Below are positions 7,344-15,374 of a DNA stretch of 64,000 nucleotides, piece after piece; position 1 is the first letter of the stretch; the number at the start of each line of letters is the position of its first letter. Under the pieces are notes generated by a model. That model made no database searches. It saw only the letters and a list, made by a program, of their open reading frames with translations, and was not told the DNA's origin. The stretch covers positions 1-64,000 of the forward strand of contig JAFSDQ010000015.1 of the NCBI GenBank assembly GCA_017436135.1, in the 5' to 3' direction. Position numbers and translations under genes: made by a program. This stretch comes from Clostridia bacterium (GTDB lineage Bacteria; Bacillota_A; Clostridia; Monoglobales; Monoglobaceae).

Positions 7344-8456
7344 ATGAAAACAAACGAAAAAACAGTATGCTCTGTATGCGGAATAGTCTTAACAGAGGAA
7401 ACAACAAAAAGCTTTGATGGTCAGAAAATGTGTGAGCATTGTTTTGATGAAAGGACAACCACCTGTGATAACTGCGGTGAAAGAATCTGGAGAGATGGTG
7501 CAGAGGGTAATTCTAATTACACATTATGCTCTCATTGTTATGAGTATAGTTATACTACCTGCGAGGATTGCGGTAGGCTGATACATAATGAAGATGCGTT
7601 GTACGAGGATGGCGAGGATTATCCCTATTGCAGAGAATGCTTTGAAAAACTAAATAATAATTCAATAAAGAATTATAGCTACAAGCCTGAACCGATTTTT
7701 TATGGTTCAGGCAATTTATTTTATGGGGTTGAATTGGAAATAGACAAAGGCGGTGAAGAACACTCAAATGCACAAAAATTACTTGATATTGCAAATGTAA
7801 AAGAAGAAAGAATTTACTGTAAGCACGATGGTTCTATCAATAACGGTTTTGAAATTGTATCACATCCAATGAGCCTTGATTATCACATTAACAATATGAA
7901 TTGGCTTGATGTATTTGAGAGTGCTGTACAAATGGATTACCGCTCCCATAATACATCAACCTGTGGTCTGCATATTCACTGCTCCCGCTCCGCCTTTGGA
8001 AAGGATTATGACGAACAGGAAAGGAATATCGGCCGACTTGTTTTCTTTGTTGAAAAACATTGGAACGAGCTTGTTAAGTTTTCAAGACGTACACCTGAAA
8101 ACCTTAACCACTGGGCAGCTAAATATGCGACCATATCCAATACAACAGAAGAAACCTATAAAAAGGCAAAGGACAAGCGTATGGGAAGATACGTAGCTGT
8201 TAATCTTGAAAATTATAATACGATAGAATTCCGCTTATTCAGAGGAACACTCCGCTATAAAACATTTATTGCAACTTTACAGTTGGTTGATGAAATCTGC
8301 TATTGGGCGATTAACCTGTCGGATAAGGAAATGGAAGAATTATCTTGGTCTGACTTTGTATCAAAAATTCTGCCGAAAAAGTTTGAACTAATCGAATATT
8401 TGAAATCAAAAAGGCTTTATGTGAATGAAGTCATAACAGAAAGCGAGGAAATGTAA
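7344..8456 (+). CDS. Amidoligase (COOH-NH2 ligase) with three N-terminal zinc ribbons
   Basis: 370 residues. Residues 9-99 hold three CxxC...CxxC zinc modules: C9/C12/C30/C33, C41/C44/C62/C65, C73/C76/C96/C99. Residues from about 125 form an Amidoligase_2 domain of the glutamine-synthetase-like fold. The signatures are YGVELEID (G128, E130, E132), KHDGSINNGFEIVSHP, CGLHIH (C207, H210, H212), RYVAVNLENYNTIEFRLFRGT, and a final helical part. Family members are thought to form amide bonds between a carboxylate and an amine, with ATP. GTGAGG precedes the ATG. The next gene, a class II glutamine amidotransferase, starts directly after the stop codon. That pairing is the classical context for an ammonia- or amine-dependent ligase. 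The substrate is unknown; the zinc ribbons may recruit a protein or nucleic acid target. Confidence 0.85.
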   Translation: MKTNEKTVCSVCGIVLTEETTKSFDGQKMCEHCFDERTTTCDNCGERIWRDGAEGNSNYTLCSHCYEYSYTTCEDCGRLIHNEDALYEDGEDYPYCRECFEKLNNNSIKNYSYKPEPIFYGSGNLFYGVELEIDKGGEEHSNAQKLLDIANVKEERIYCKHDGSINNGFEIVSHPMSLDYHINNMNWLDVFESAVQMDYRSHNTSTCGLHIHCSRSAFGKDYDEQERNIGRLVFFVEKHWNELVKFSRRTPENLNHWAAKYATISNTTEETYKKAKDKRMGRYVAVNLENYNTIEFRLFRGTLRYKTFIATLQLVDEICYWAINLSDKEMEELSWSDFVSKILPKKFELIEYLKSKRLYVNEVITESEEM

Positions 8457-9365
8457 ATGTGTTGCTTATTTGGTTTTTATAATTACAGCGGTCAACCTAT
8501 TAAGAATTTAAGCCATTTGACAAATGCTCTTGCCGAGGAAGCAACTGTAAGAGGAACGGATGCAACGGGAATTGCTTATAATCACAAAGATAAACTTGTC
8601 ATACATAAAGAACCTAAATCAGCTTTTCAGGTTGATTTTAAGCATCCTGACGATATTGTTTCCGTTACAGGTCATACAAGGCATTCTACGCAAGGAAACA
8701 AAAACAAGAATTATAATAATCACCCATTTTCAGGACATTGCAAAAATGTAAATTTTGCACTTGCACATAATGGCGTTCTGACAAATGATTTGAAATTAAG
8801 AAAGGAACTGCGATTACCTAATACAAAAATAGAAACCGACAGTTTTATTGCAGTTCAGCTTATCGAAAAGAAAAAGATACTTAATAGCGAGAGTATGAAA
8901 TTTATGTCAGAAAAGATAAGTGGAAGCTTTGCATTTTCGATTCTTGATAGCAGCAACACTTTATGGCTTATTCGTGGCGATAGTCCGTTATCGCTCATAC
9001 ATATTCCAAAATATAAATTATATGTATATGCTTCAACGGATGAAATTCTTTATAAAGCATTGGTCGAAACAAAGCTTTTTGCAGAAATCAAAAAAGGAGC
9101 TTTTGAGGAAATTGACATAAACTCCGGTGATATTTTAAATATATTGCAGGATGGAACTATCGTTTATGATAAGTTTGAATACACAGATTACAGTTATTAC
9201 GGTCATTGCCAATGGTGGAACTATAACTCCACTAAAAACAGCTATATCGATGATTTAAAGTCGGTTGCTACATATCAGGGTTATTCCCCTGATGATGTGG
9301 ACGAATTGTTGAATAACGGTTTTACACCCGAAGAAGTTGAAGAATATTTGTATTGCATAGAGTAA
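8457..9365 (+). CDS. Class II glutamine amidotransferase
   Basis: 302 residues. The protein begins MCCLFGF, so Cys2 becomes the N-terminal nucleophile after Met removal. Downstream are RGTDATGIA, the GHTRHSTQGN glutamine-site block, NHPF and LAHNGVLTN, all standard for Ntn-type GATase II domains. There is no synthase domain; the C-terminal 60 residues are a short helical tail rich in acidic residues. It would hydrolyse glutamine and hand ammonia to a partner. The ATG directly follows the amidoligase stop, with GAGGAA inside the upstream gene, so the two are translationally coupled. The partner is therefore very likely the amidoligase. Confidence 0.9.
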   Translation: MCCLFGFYNYSGQPIKNLSHLTNALAEEATVRGTDATGIAYNHKDKLVIHKEPKSAFQVDFKHPDDIVSVTGHTRHSTQGNKNKNYNNHPFSGHCKNVNFALAHNGVLTNDLKLRKELRLPNTKIETDSFIAVQLIEKKKILNSESMKFMSEKISGSFAFSILDSSNTLWLIRGDSPLSLIHIPKYKLYVYASTDEILYKALVETKLFAEIKKGAFEEIDINSGDILNILQDGTIVYDKFEYTDYSYYGHCQWWNYNSTKNSYIDDLKSVATYQGYSPDDVDELLNNGFTPEEVEEYLYCIE

Positions 9366-9450
9366 GTGGAATTTCACAAGGAAGAATACACGGAATTATG
9401 CATTTTACAATACATAGAAAAATGTATATAATTGTCTAAAACTGTAGGAG

Positions 9451-9720
9451 GTGATTTCGATTGGTGTAGAGGAAATCAATGCTTTAAACGAAGTGTATAA
9501 GGAAATGGTTGACCTTATAGGCTACGACAATACCATGATACTTTATACATATTACAAAGGTCAGCAAATTACTTTCCCAATAAAGCTTTTTAAACCTGAA
9601 TGCGTATGCGAAATGATTAAAAAGCAATATGACGGAACAAATGCTAAAAAACTAGCAAGAACCTACGGTTATTCAGAACGTTGGATAAAAGAATTACTAC
9701 GAAAAGAGGAAACAAAATGA
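9451..9720 (+). CDS. Mor-family transcription activator-like protein
   Basis: 89 residues. The C-terminal two thirds match the Mor/C activator pattern found in phage Mu-like and ICE-borne regulators: ILYTYYKGQQITFPIKLF, an IKKQYDGTNAKKLARTYG helix-turn-helix, and SERWIKELLRKE. The assigned GTG at 9451 overlaps its own Shine-Dalgarno (TAGGAGGTGAT). Initiation is therefore more likely at ATT 9460, eight bases past AGGAGG, which would be an unusual start. The ATG of the next gene overlaps the stop (ATGA at 9717-9720). It probably regulates this cargo operon. Confidence 0.75.
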   Translation: MISIGVEEINALNEVYKEMVDLIGYDNTMILYTYYKGQQITFPIKLFKPECVCEMIKKQYDGTNAKKLARTYGYSERWIKELLRKEETK

Positions 9721-10448
9721 TTTGCCCAAAATGCGGTTCAGACAATGTTCAATTTTCCACAAAGACCAGTGGTGGCGGATATAGTGCCGGCAAAGGTTTT
9801 TGCGGTTGGTTACTTTTAGGCCCTTTAGGATTCCTATGTGGAGCTTGTGGTTCAAAAACATCAACAGAAGAATTTTGGATTTGCAACAATTGTGGTCAAA
9901 AATTTTCTAAAGAACAAGCGGCTGATATAATGAAGCAAGTAAACACAGAAAAGCAAATAGCTCATACTTGTGAAAAATACAAACAGGAATTAACTCATCC
10001 TGCTTCATATTATAAAGGTCAATTAAAAATTGCAGAGCGACAAAAAGCGGATGCGGATGCATTTTATAATAGTCGTTTTGAATCACTTTTAGATAAGTAT
10101 TCAACTGAAAATAAAATGGTACGAAAATACAAGAAGAAATATTGTAAAGATTCCAGACCGGGATGTGTTACCCTCATAATATTTGTTATTCTTGGCATTA
10201 TAAGTTGCATTATAGGATTGGTCCCTATAGGTGCACCTGTGATTATTGGGGGTATAGTCTTAGGATTAATAAGTATGCTTAAAGAATCTTATCGCAAATA
10301 TAAGGTGGAGTGTCTTTTCAGCGAATTAGATACCAAATTTAAAGAGTATAAGGAAAGAAAAGATAAAGCAGAGGAAACAGTTGATTATTGGAAAGGCTAT
10401 GTAAGCAAAGCTGAATACGTGGAAAGAAATGATAAAAGCAACAACTAA
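9717..10448 (+). CDS. Zinc-ribbon membrane protein of unknown function
   Basis: 243 residues. It opens with MICPKCGSDNVQF and a second pair in WICNNCGQKF, together a zinc-ribbon-like module. Between them lies a glycine- and cysteine-rich hydrophobic stretch (GFCGWLLLGPLGFLCGACG). Two adjacent transmembrane segments follow at about 155-197 (VTLIIFVILGIISCIIGLV; GAPVIIGGIVLGLISML), flanked by charged, probably coiled-coil arms. The ATG overlaps the stop of the Mor-like gene, so it is coupled to it. Function unknown. Confidence 0.7.
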   Translation: MICPKCGSDNVQFSTKTSGGGYSAGKGFCGWLLLGPLGFLCGACGSKTSTEEFWICNNCGQKFSKEQAADIMKQVNTEKQIAHTCEKYKQELTHPASYYKGQLKIAERQKADADAFYNSRFESLLDKYSTENKMVRKYKKKYCKDSRPGCVTLIIFVILGIISCIIGLVPIGAPVIIGGIVLGLISMLKESYRKYKVECLFSELDTKFKEYKERKDKAEETVDYWKGYVSKAEYVERNDKSNN

Positions 10449-10812
10449 AAAAATCCTTCTTAAAATGTATGTAAGTCTTTTTATTGCTGTTAATCGTGCC
10501 GGGTGCCATCAAAGAGCTGACAAAAGTTTCTTTTATAAAGGTTATCAATTTCCTATGTGTGCAAGATGTACAGGAGTAATGGTAGGGTATTTAATTGCTA
10601 TTCCTATATATTTTATATACACTTTAAATATTAGTATATATATTGTTTTGTGTGCGGTTATGTTTCTTGATTGGTATATTCAATATTTGAAAATAAGAAC
10701 ATCTACTAACATCAGGCGATTTATATCGGGAACTTTAGGAGGATTTGGTTTAATGTCGTTAGAGTTAGTAGTGTGTGAGTTTATAATTTCGTTTTTAAAG
10801 GTACACCTTTAG
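10429..10812 (+). CDS. DUF2085-like small membrane protein
   Basis: 127 residues. The N-terminal block CHQRADKSFF...YQFPMCARCTGVMVGY matches the DUF2085 signature, with its conserved CHQ and CARCTG cysteines. At least three hydrophobic helices follow. The start overlaps the preceding gene by 20 bp, so it belongs to the same transcript. DUF2085 proteins are of unknown function; the conserved cysteines suggest metal binding or redox chemistry at the membrane. Confidence 0.75.
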   Translation: MIKATTKKILLKMYVSLFIAVNRAGCHQRADKSFFYKGYQFPMCARCTGVMVGYLIAIPIYFIYTLNISIYIVLCAVMFLDWYIQYLKIRTSTNIRRFISGTLGGFGLMSLELVVCEFIISFLKVHL

Positions 10813-10843
10813 GAACGGTAAAAATTTAATAAAAACAAGACGA

Positions 10844-10916
10844 AAAAGTGTCTGTAAAGGTTCAAATGTATTTTGGGGACATATCCCTAAATGCTATGAC
10901 CTTTACGGACACTTTT
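10844..10916. repeat. Long inverted repeat upstream of the serine recombinase gene
   Basis: AAAAGTGTCTGTAAAGGT (10844-10861) and ACCTTTACGGACACTTTT (10899-10916) pair at 17 of 18 positions around a 37-base loop. The loop has its own small GGGA/TCCC stem. It lies 15 bp before the recombinase start and may be its binding or crossover site, or part of a terminator for the DUF2085 transcript. Confidence 0.6.
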
Positions 10917-10931
10917 GTTTTTGGAGGAGAT

Positions 10932-11534
10932 ATGAATAATAAGATTTTTTATTACGCACGTGTATCAAGCCGAGAGCAAAACCTTGACCGACAGATTGAA
11001 GCATTTAAAAAGCTTGGTGCAGATGAACGCGAAATAATATGCGATAAGGAAAGCGGTAAGGATTTTAATAGGAACGGGTATCAAGCTCTTAAAAATACTA
11101 TGCTCCGTAGCGGTGATACGTTGATTGTAAAATCACTTGACCGCCTTTCAAGGAATAAGAGTGATATAAAAACCGAGCTGCAGTATTTTAAGGATAATAA
11201 TATCCGTTTAAAGGTCATTGACCTTCCAACGACAATGATGGATTTGCCCGAAGGGCAGGAGTGGGTGTTTGATATGGTTAATAATATTCTGATAGAGGTA
11301 TTAGGAACGATTGCAGAACAGGAACGGCAGACTATCCGCAAAAGACAACGTGAAGGGCTAGATGCCGCTAAAGCTAAAGGAAAGCATCTGGGAAGGCCAA
11401 AAGCAGTAAAGCCTACTAATTGGGATGAAGTTGTGTCAGAATGGAAACAAGGCAAAATAACGGCACGCCAAGCATACACATTGCTTGGTGTGAGTAAAAG
11501 TGTGTTTTATAGGTGGTGTAAACATGATTGTTGA
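10932..11534 (+). CDS. Serine recombinase, resolvase/invertase type
   Basis: 200 residues. The catalytic domain is N-terminal: YYARVSSREQNLDRQIEAF with the nucleophile serine in RVSS, then GDTLIVKSLDRLSRN, and an E helix ending at EQERQTIRKRQREG. The C-terminal 45 residues are an HTH_7 DNA-binding domain (KITARQAYTLLGVSKSVFYR). This is the small Tn3-resolvase/Hin invertase architecture. GGAGG seven bases upstream fixes the start. It may resolve element multimers or act on the inverted repeat just upstream. Integration itself is better assigned to the tyrosine integrase. Confidence 0.9.
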   Translation: MNNKIFYYARVSSREQNLDRQIEAFKKLGADEREIICDKESGKDFNRNGYQALKNTMLRSGDTLIVKSLDRLSRNKSDIKTELQYFKDNNIRLKVIDLPTTMMDLPEGQEWVFDMVNNILIEVLGTIAEQERQTIRKRQREGLDAAKAKGKHLGRPKAVKPTNWDEVVSEWKQGKITARQAYTLLGVSKSVFYRWCKHDC

Positions 11535-11591
11535 ACTTGTTTTTCGTTTATGATATAATTACTGTAAATAAATTTAGGAGTATGTTAATGT

Positions 11592-12617
11592 ATGTATAAA
11601 AACAACGAATCATTTGAATTTATTACATTATCTATTAAAACCAATGTGTTAGATGTTGTTTTCGAAAAAGCATATGAATATCTGTCGTATTTGCTCTCTG
11701 ACGAGTTACCATTGATGAATAAAGTCTGTTCGGGATTTGCCGAAAATGTATTTAAGCAAGTTATTTTTGAAATATCCTTTTTCGAATATTCTAAAAATGC
11801 TAATACTAGAACAATGTATAGTTATGTAAAGGAACGAAGAGGTATCAGTGAAGCTGTTGATGATGACACTAAAAAGAAATATCTACGAAGTTTTAGTAAA
11901 TTGGATAAGCATCAAAATTGTGTTCTAAAATCATTTGGAATAGATACAGAAAATATTGATAAATTGAATATGCATACCTCAAAACCACATTATGTAAGCG
12001 AACATCAGGAAATTCAATATGAAATTATGAATGAAATTAAAACGCTTGCCTATAAGTTATCAGAAAGAAAGTTTAAAGAAAACCATAATTATAGTGACGA
12101 AAAGGCGGAAGAAGATTTAAAACAGATAGAAGTTGCATATGATATAATTAATCAAAGTAAATTGAGTTACTTTCATAAATGTATTCAATATTATTACCTT
12201 GAAACTCAATATCATATAGAAACAATGTACATGTTCTTTAAAGCGGCTAAAGAAGTTAAACGCCCACTAAAGTTATTAAAAGAAGATATTTCTCTTTTCA
12301 AACGATTGTTGGGAGATGTAAATGGTATTGATGATACCGCAAATCATATTATAACTGGCATAGATATTCTTGTTGAAATATATAAGAAATACCCTGATAA
12401 ACTTGAGAGGCTTATGGGCTTCATTCATGAAATTAATATTTTAAGAAAATATATTGTGCGTCAGTTTAAAGTGAATAGTTGTAGTATGGATGATTGGATT
12501 ATGAGTAATGAAGCAGAAAATTTTTTCAAAAATTACATAGGGTTGGGACAGCATATTGTTAGAAACAAAGATTATTATAATGATATAGATATCAAGTACT
12601 TTAGAAAAATATATTGA
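11592..12617 (+). CDS. Unknown 341-residue, probably all-helical protein
   Basis: No family recognised. It has no signal peptide or membrane segment, is rich in Lys, Glu, Tyr and Asn, and appears helical throughout. It contains a stretch of aromatic residues and histidines (SYFHKCIQYYYLETQYHIET). The start has AGGAG eleven bases upstream. A separate terminator follows (12623-12649), so it is a single-gene unit between the recombinase and the replication genes, a typical place for cargo. Its helical, HEPN-like appearance raises the possibility of a toxin or defence role, but no clear RxxxxH motif is visible. Confidence 0.65.
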   Translation: MYKNNESFEFITLSIKTNVLDVVFEKAYEYLSYLLSDELPLMNKVCSGFAENVFKQVIFEISFFEYSKNANTRTMYSYVKERRGISEAVDDDTKKKYLRSFSKLDKHQNCVLKSFGIDTENIDKLNMHTSKPHYVSEHQEIQYEIMNEIKTLAYKLSERKFKENHNYSDEKAEEDLKQIEVAYDIINQSKLSYFHKCIQYYYLETQYHIETMYMFFKAAKEVKRPLKLLKEDISLFKRLLGDVNGIDDTANHIITGIDILVEIYKKYPDKLERLMGFIHEINILRKYIVRQFKVNSCSMDDWIMSNEAENFFKNYIGLGQHIVRNKDYYNDIDIKYFRKIY

Positions 12618-12622
12618 ATTTT

Positions 12623-12649
12623 AAATAAGCCTTTTAAGAGGGCTTATTT
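12623..12649 (+). terminator. Intrinsic terminator after the 341-residue gene
   Basis: AAATAAGCC (12623-12631) and GGCTTATTT (12641-12649) form a 9-bp stem followed by a T run. Confidence 0.8.
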
Positions 12650-12770
12650 TTTTGTGAAATAAAAAATTCCTTATTTTTGTCACTGATTTACTAAATCTTA
12701 TATTTTATAATGGTATCAAGATAATGTTATCGAAAAGTGAACTTTGACAACTAAATAAAGGAGGAGTCAT

Positions 12771-14189
12771 ATGTCAAAATTCATATGCAATGATTCTGAA
12801 ACCAGTCAGAATTACATCTTTGACAAGGAGCAATTCGCATTAAACGACGTAGTTGCTCATCTTGTCAGGCTTGAGATATTTCTATGTTGCAGAGATAAGC
12901 TGTATTTCTACAATTCGGACAAGGGTTTTTTCATACCTTTACCCGAAAACGAAATATGGTTTTACATATGTCGTTATGTTTCAAGAGGTGTATCAGAATG
13001 TTTTGAACCTAAAGACATAAAGAAGCTCATTGCGAAATTGAAGATTAATCTTGATTTACACTTCGACAGTGATAAGTTTGACACGTATGATGACCTTATC
13101 AACATCAACAATGGTGTTTTAAACGTCAATACAGGCAAGCTTATCCCTAAGAAGTGTGAATACTATTTCACTTCAAATATTGATGCAGCTCTCCTTGAAG
13201 ATGTAAGTCTTGATGATTGTCCTACATTTAAGAAATTTTATGAAACTTCTCTATGTGGTGATGAGAAGAGTCTTACTCTTTTGTTGCAGATTATAGGATA
13301 TCTTTGCTGCAACGATTCCTCTGCCAAGAAAGCATTTATGTTTATTGGTGAGAAGAATTGCGGAAAGAGTAAGATCCTTGAATTCATTTCTCGTCTTATA
13401 GGCAAAGATAATGTCTGCAATATTCCGTTACATAAGCTTGGTAACAGATTTAACGTAGCGGAGTTGAGCAGAAACAAGGTGAATATTCAGGCGGAGCTGA
13501 GTCTTGATCCGTTACGAGAAATCGAAACGTTCAAGAACGCAGTTGGCGGTGATACTCTGTGCGGAGAGTATAAAGGAGAGAATTTGTTTTATTTCAAGAA
13601 CAAATGCAAACTCTTGTTTGCCGGTAATGGTGTGCCGGCACTTAAAACACAGGATACAACTCAAGCCTTTGTATCAAGACTTATCTTTCTGATTTTCCCT
13701 AAGGAAATTCCGGTGGATGAGAGAGATCCTAAATTGGTTGACAAGCTGTATGCTGAAAGGGATGTTATATTCTCTTTAGCGATAAAAGAGCTATTGAAAC
13801 TGATTCAGAGCAGATACAAGTTTGAGGTTCCTGTTCTATCACAAGTGCGCATGAATAGCTTTATGGAACAGAACAATCAGATTGATGATTTTATCAATGA
13901 ACACTGTTTGTTCGGTTCAGAGTATAAGGTTTTCTCGCGTGATTTGTATTACGCTTACAAAAAATTCTGTAAGGATAACTGCTTATTTGCGCATAGTCAA
14001 ACTGCCTTTTTGGATGCAGTTTCAATGTGTGAGGGTGTTGTCCGAAGTAAAATGAGAATAAACGGAGAACAACTCAGAGGTTTTAAAGGAATTGGCTTAA
14101 ATATGCAAGATTCCGATGTGTCATATAATAATTTTGCTGACACGAAAACCACTGTCCCGTCCGTCCCGGAAAGGAGCAAATTGTTATGA
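12771..14189 (+). CDS. Phage/plasmid P4-D5 type replication helicase (SF3)
   Basis: 472 residues. A D5_N-like region occupies about 100-170, and an SF3 helicase follows with Walker A GEKNCGKS (193-200). Further family blocks are NRFNVAELSRNKVNIQAEL, GDTLCGEYKGENLFYFKN, LLFAGNGVPAL and SRLIFLIFPKEIP. The N-terminal primase part of longer relatives is missing, so priming must come from elsewhere. A good SD (AAAGGAGGAG) precedes the ATG. The stop overlaps the next start by 4 bp. It probably unwinds the excised circle and replicates it transiently. The 12650-12770 leader carries a palindromic GATAATGTTATC and an AT-rich promoter region. Confidence 0.85.
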   Translation: MSKFICNDSETSQNYIFDKEQFALNDVVAHLVRLEIFLCCRDKLYFYNSDKGFFIPLPENEIWFYICRYVSRGVSECFEPKDIKKLIAKLKINLDLHFDSDKFDTYDDLININNGVLNVNTGKLIPKKCEYYFTSNIDAALLEDVSLDDCPTFKKFYETSLCGDEKSLTLLLQIIGYLCCNDSSAKKAFMFIGEKNCGKSKILEFISRLIGKDNVCNIPLHKLGNRFNVAELSRNKVNIQAELSLDPLREIETFKNAVGGDTLCGEYKGENLFYFKNKCKLLFAGNGVPALKTQDTTQAFVSRLIFLIFPKEIPVDERDPKLVDKLYAERDVIFSLAIKELLKLIQSRYKFEVPVLSQVRMNSFMEQNNQIDDFINEHCLFGSEYKVFSRDLYYAYKKFCKDNCLFAHSQTAFLDAVSMCEGVVRSKMRINGEQLRGFKGIGLNMQDSDVSYNNFADTKTTVPSVPERSKLL

Positions 14190-14473
14190 AAGAAAAGAAA
14201 GTGAGTATTCGTTTGCAGGGTAATATATTAGATGCTGTTGAGTACATATCACAGAATATGCACATCAGCATTTCTGATGCAATCAGATTGTTTATCAAAA
14301 ATGAGAAGATTGTTGTAATCAAAGAGTTCGAGAAACTTATTACCGTTCTTAATGATTTAACAATGCTCATTGAAAAGGATGACTGTATCATTCATGACGA
14401 AAAGTTAAAGGAAGGAGTTGAACTCATTTGGCAATCGTTAAATTCATTAACTTCAAGCCAAAGAGAGGCTTAA
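14186..14473 (+). CDS. Mobilization accessory protein, ribbon-helix-helix-like
   Basis: 95 residues. The N-terminus VSIRLQGNILDAVEYISQN, followed by SISDAIRLFI, fits a ribbon-helix-helix (MetJ/Arc-like) DNA-binding domain, and a helical tail follows. Position supports a MobC-like relaxosome accessory: its ATG overlaps the helicase stop by 4 bp, and the relaxase start lies within its last 46 bp. Confidence 0.6.
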   Translation: MKEKKVSIRLQGNILDAVEYISQNMHISISDAIRLFIKNEKIVVIKEFEKLITVLNDLTMLIEKDDCIIHDEKLKEGVELIWQSLNSLTSSQREA

Positions 14474-15162
14474 AGTCGCTCCGTCAGGCTTTGGATTATG
14501 TCGATGATAAAAACAAGACAATGGGCAACCATCGTCTTGTAGGAGGTATCGCCAGAAACTCCAACGACGCATTTCTCCGCATGAATGTGACTAAGAAACT
14601 TTGGCATAAAACTGATGGCAGACAATACATACACTTTGTAATTTCGCCAAAAGGCGAAGTGTCTGACGAAAAGATGCTTAATGTTTCAAATGATGTACAG
14701 GACTATTTCAAAGCCTTTGGTAGTTTTTATGGTATTCACAAGAATACTGAAAATACCCACATACATTTCATTTTGAATAGTGTCGGATGGGATGGTAAAA
14801 AGTATTCCCAAAGTAAATCTGATATGAAGAAGTTTAAAAATTTCGTATCGAACTTATGTGAAAAATACGAAATCAAAATAGGAAAAGCAGAAGAAATGTT
14901 TGAATGGGTTGACTTTTTGGATGATTCAGAAGACTATTTTAAAAATATCGCACAACCTGTTTCTACTTACAGACCCCACATCAATGATGCATACAAACCT
15001 GTTTGTTATAGGCTTGGAGTTGATGGGAATTACTATCCGGTAAATCCCGTTAACCCAGATGGTACTGTAAATATGATTCAGGTTATAAATTCAACGACAG
15101 ACAAAGTTCCTATGATATACCGTGTCGATGACAACGGTTATCTCACACCGGAACTTGAATGA
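14428..15162 (+). CDS. MobA/VirD2-type relaxase (short)
   Basis: 244 residues from a TTG start that has AAGGAG eleven bases upstream. Relaxase features are QYIHFVISPKGEV and the metal-binding ENTHIHFILNSV motif; the nucleophile tyrosine is probably in the N-terminal QALDYVDDKN region. It is shorter than most conjugative relaxases and has only a small C-terminal extension. It would nick oriT, most likely nearby, and depends on another element's secretion system. It is followed by xis and int in one operon. Confidence 0.85.
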   Translation: MAIVKFINFKPKRGLKSLRQALDYVDDKNKTMGNHRLVGGIARNSNDAFLRMNVTKKLWHKTDGRQYIHFVISPKGEVSDEKMLNVSNDVQDYFKAFGSFYGIHKNTENTHIHFILNSVGWDGKKYSQSKSDMKKFKNFVSNLCEKYEIKIGKAEEMFEWVDFLDDSEDYFKNIAQPVSTYRPHINDAYKPVCYRLGVDGNYYPVNPVNPDGTVNMIQVINSTTDKVPMIYRVDDNGYLTPELE

Positions 15163-15177
15163 AAGGAGATAAATATT

Positions 15178-15363
15178 ATGAATGAAAAAATACCACGTAT
15201 GATGACTGCAAGACAAATTGCTAAGACAGGACTACTTCCCGAAAATACAATTAGGGTAATGCTCCGAAATGGGCAGATACAAGCCGTGTATTCTGGGAAA
15301 AAGGCACTTATCAATTATGATAATCTATGTGAATATTTGAGAACTCTTACAGTTACAGCATAA
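15178..15363 (+). CDS. Excisionase / MerR-like helix-turn-helix protein
   Basis: 61 residues. MMTARQIAKTGLLPENTIR followed by LRNGQIQAVYSGKKALINY is the excisionase-type winged helix found next to ICE integrases. AAAGGAG lies eight to nine bases before the ATG. It sits 11 bp before int and would bias recombination toward excision. Confidence 0.8.
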   Translation: MNEKIPRMMTARQIAKTGLLPENTIRVMLRNGQIQAVYSGKKALINYDNLCEYLRTLTVTA

Positions 15364-15374
15364 GGAGGAAAACA

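Noticed and set aside
7258..7458. 66-residue minus-strand frame over the amidoligase start
   Set aside because: It overlaps the zinc-ribbon coding region antisense, with a Phe/Leu/Arg-rich product and no ribosome binding site.
10844..10931. Phase-variable invertible promoter at the serine recombinase
   Set aside because: Inverted arms are present, but no promoter with good -35/-10 spacing lies between them, so a promoter switch cannot be claimed.
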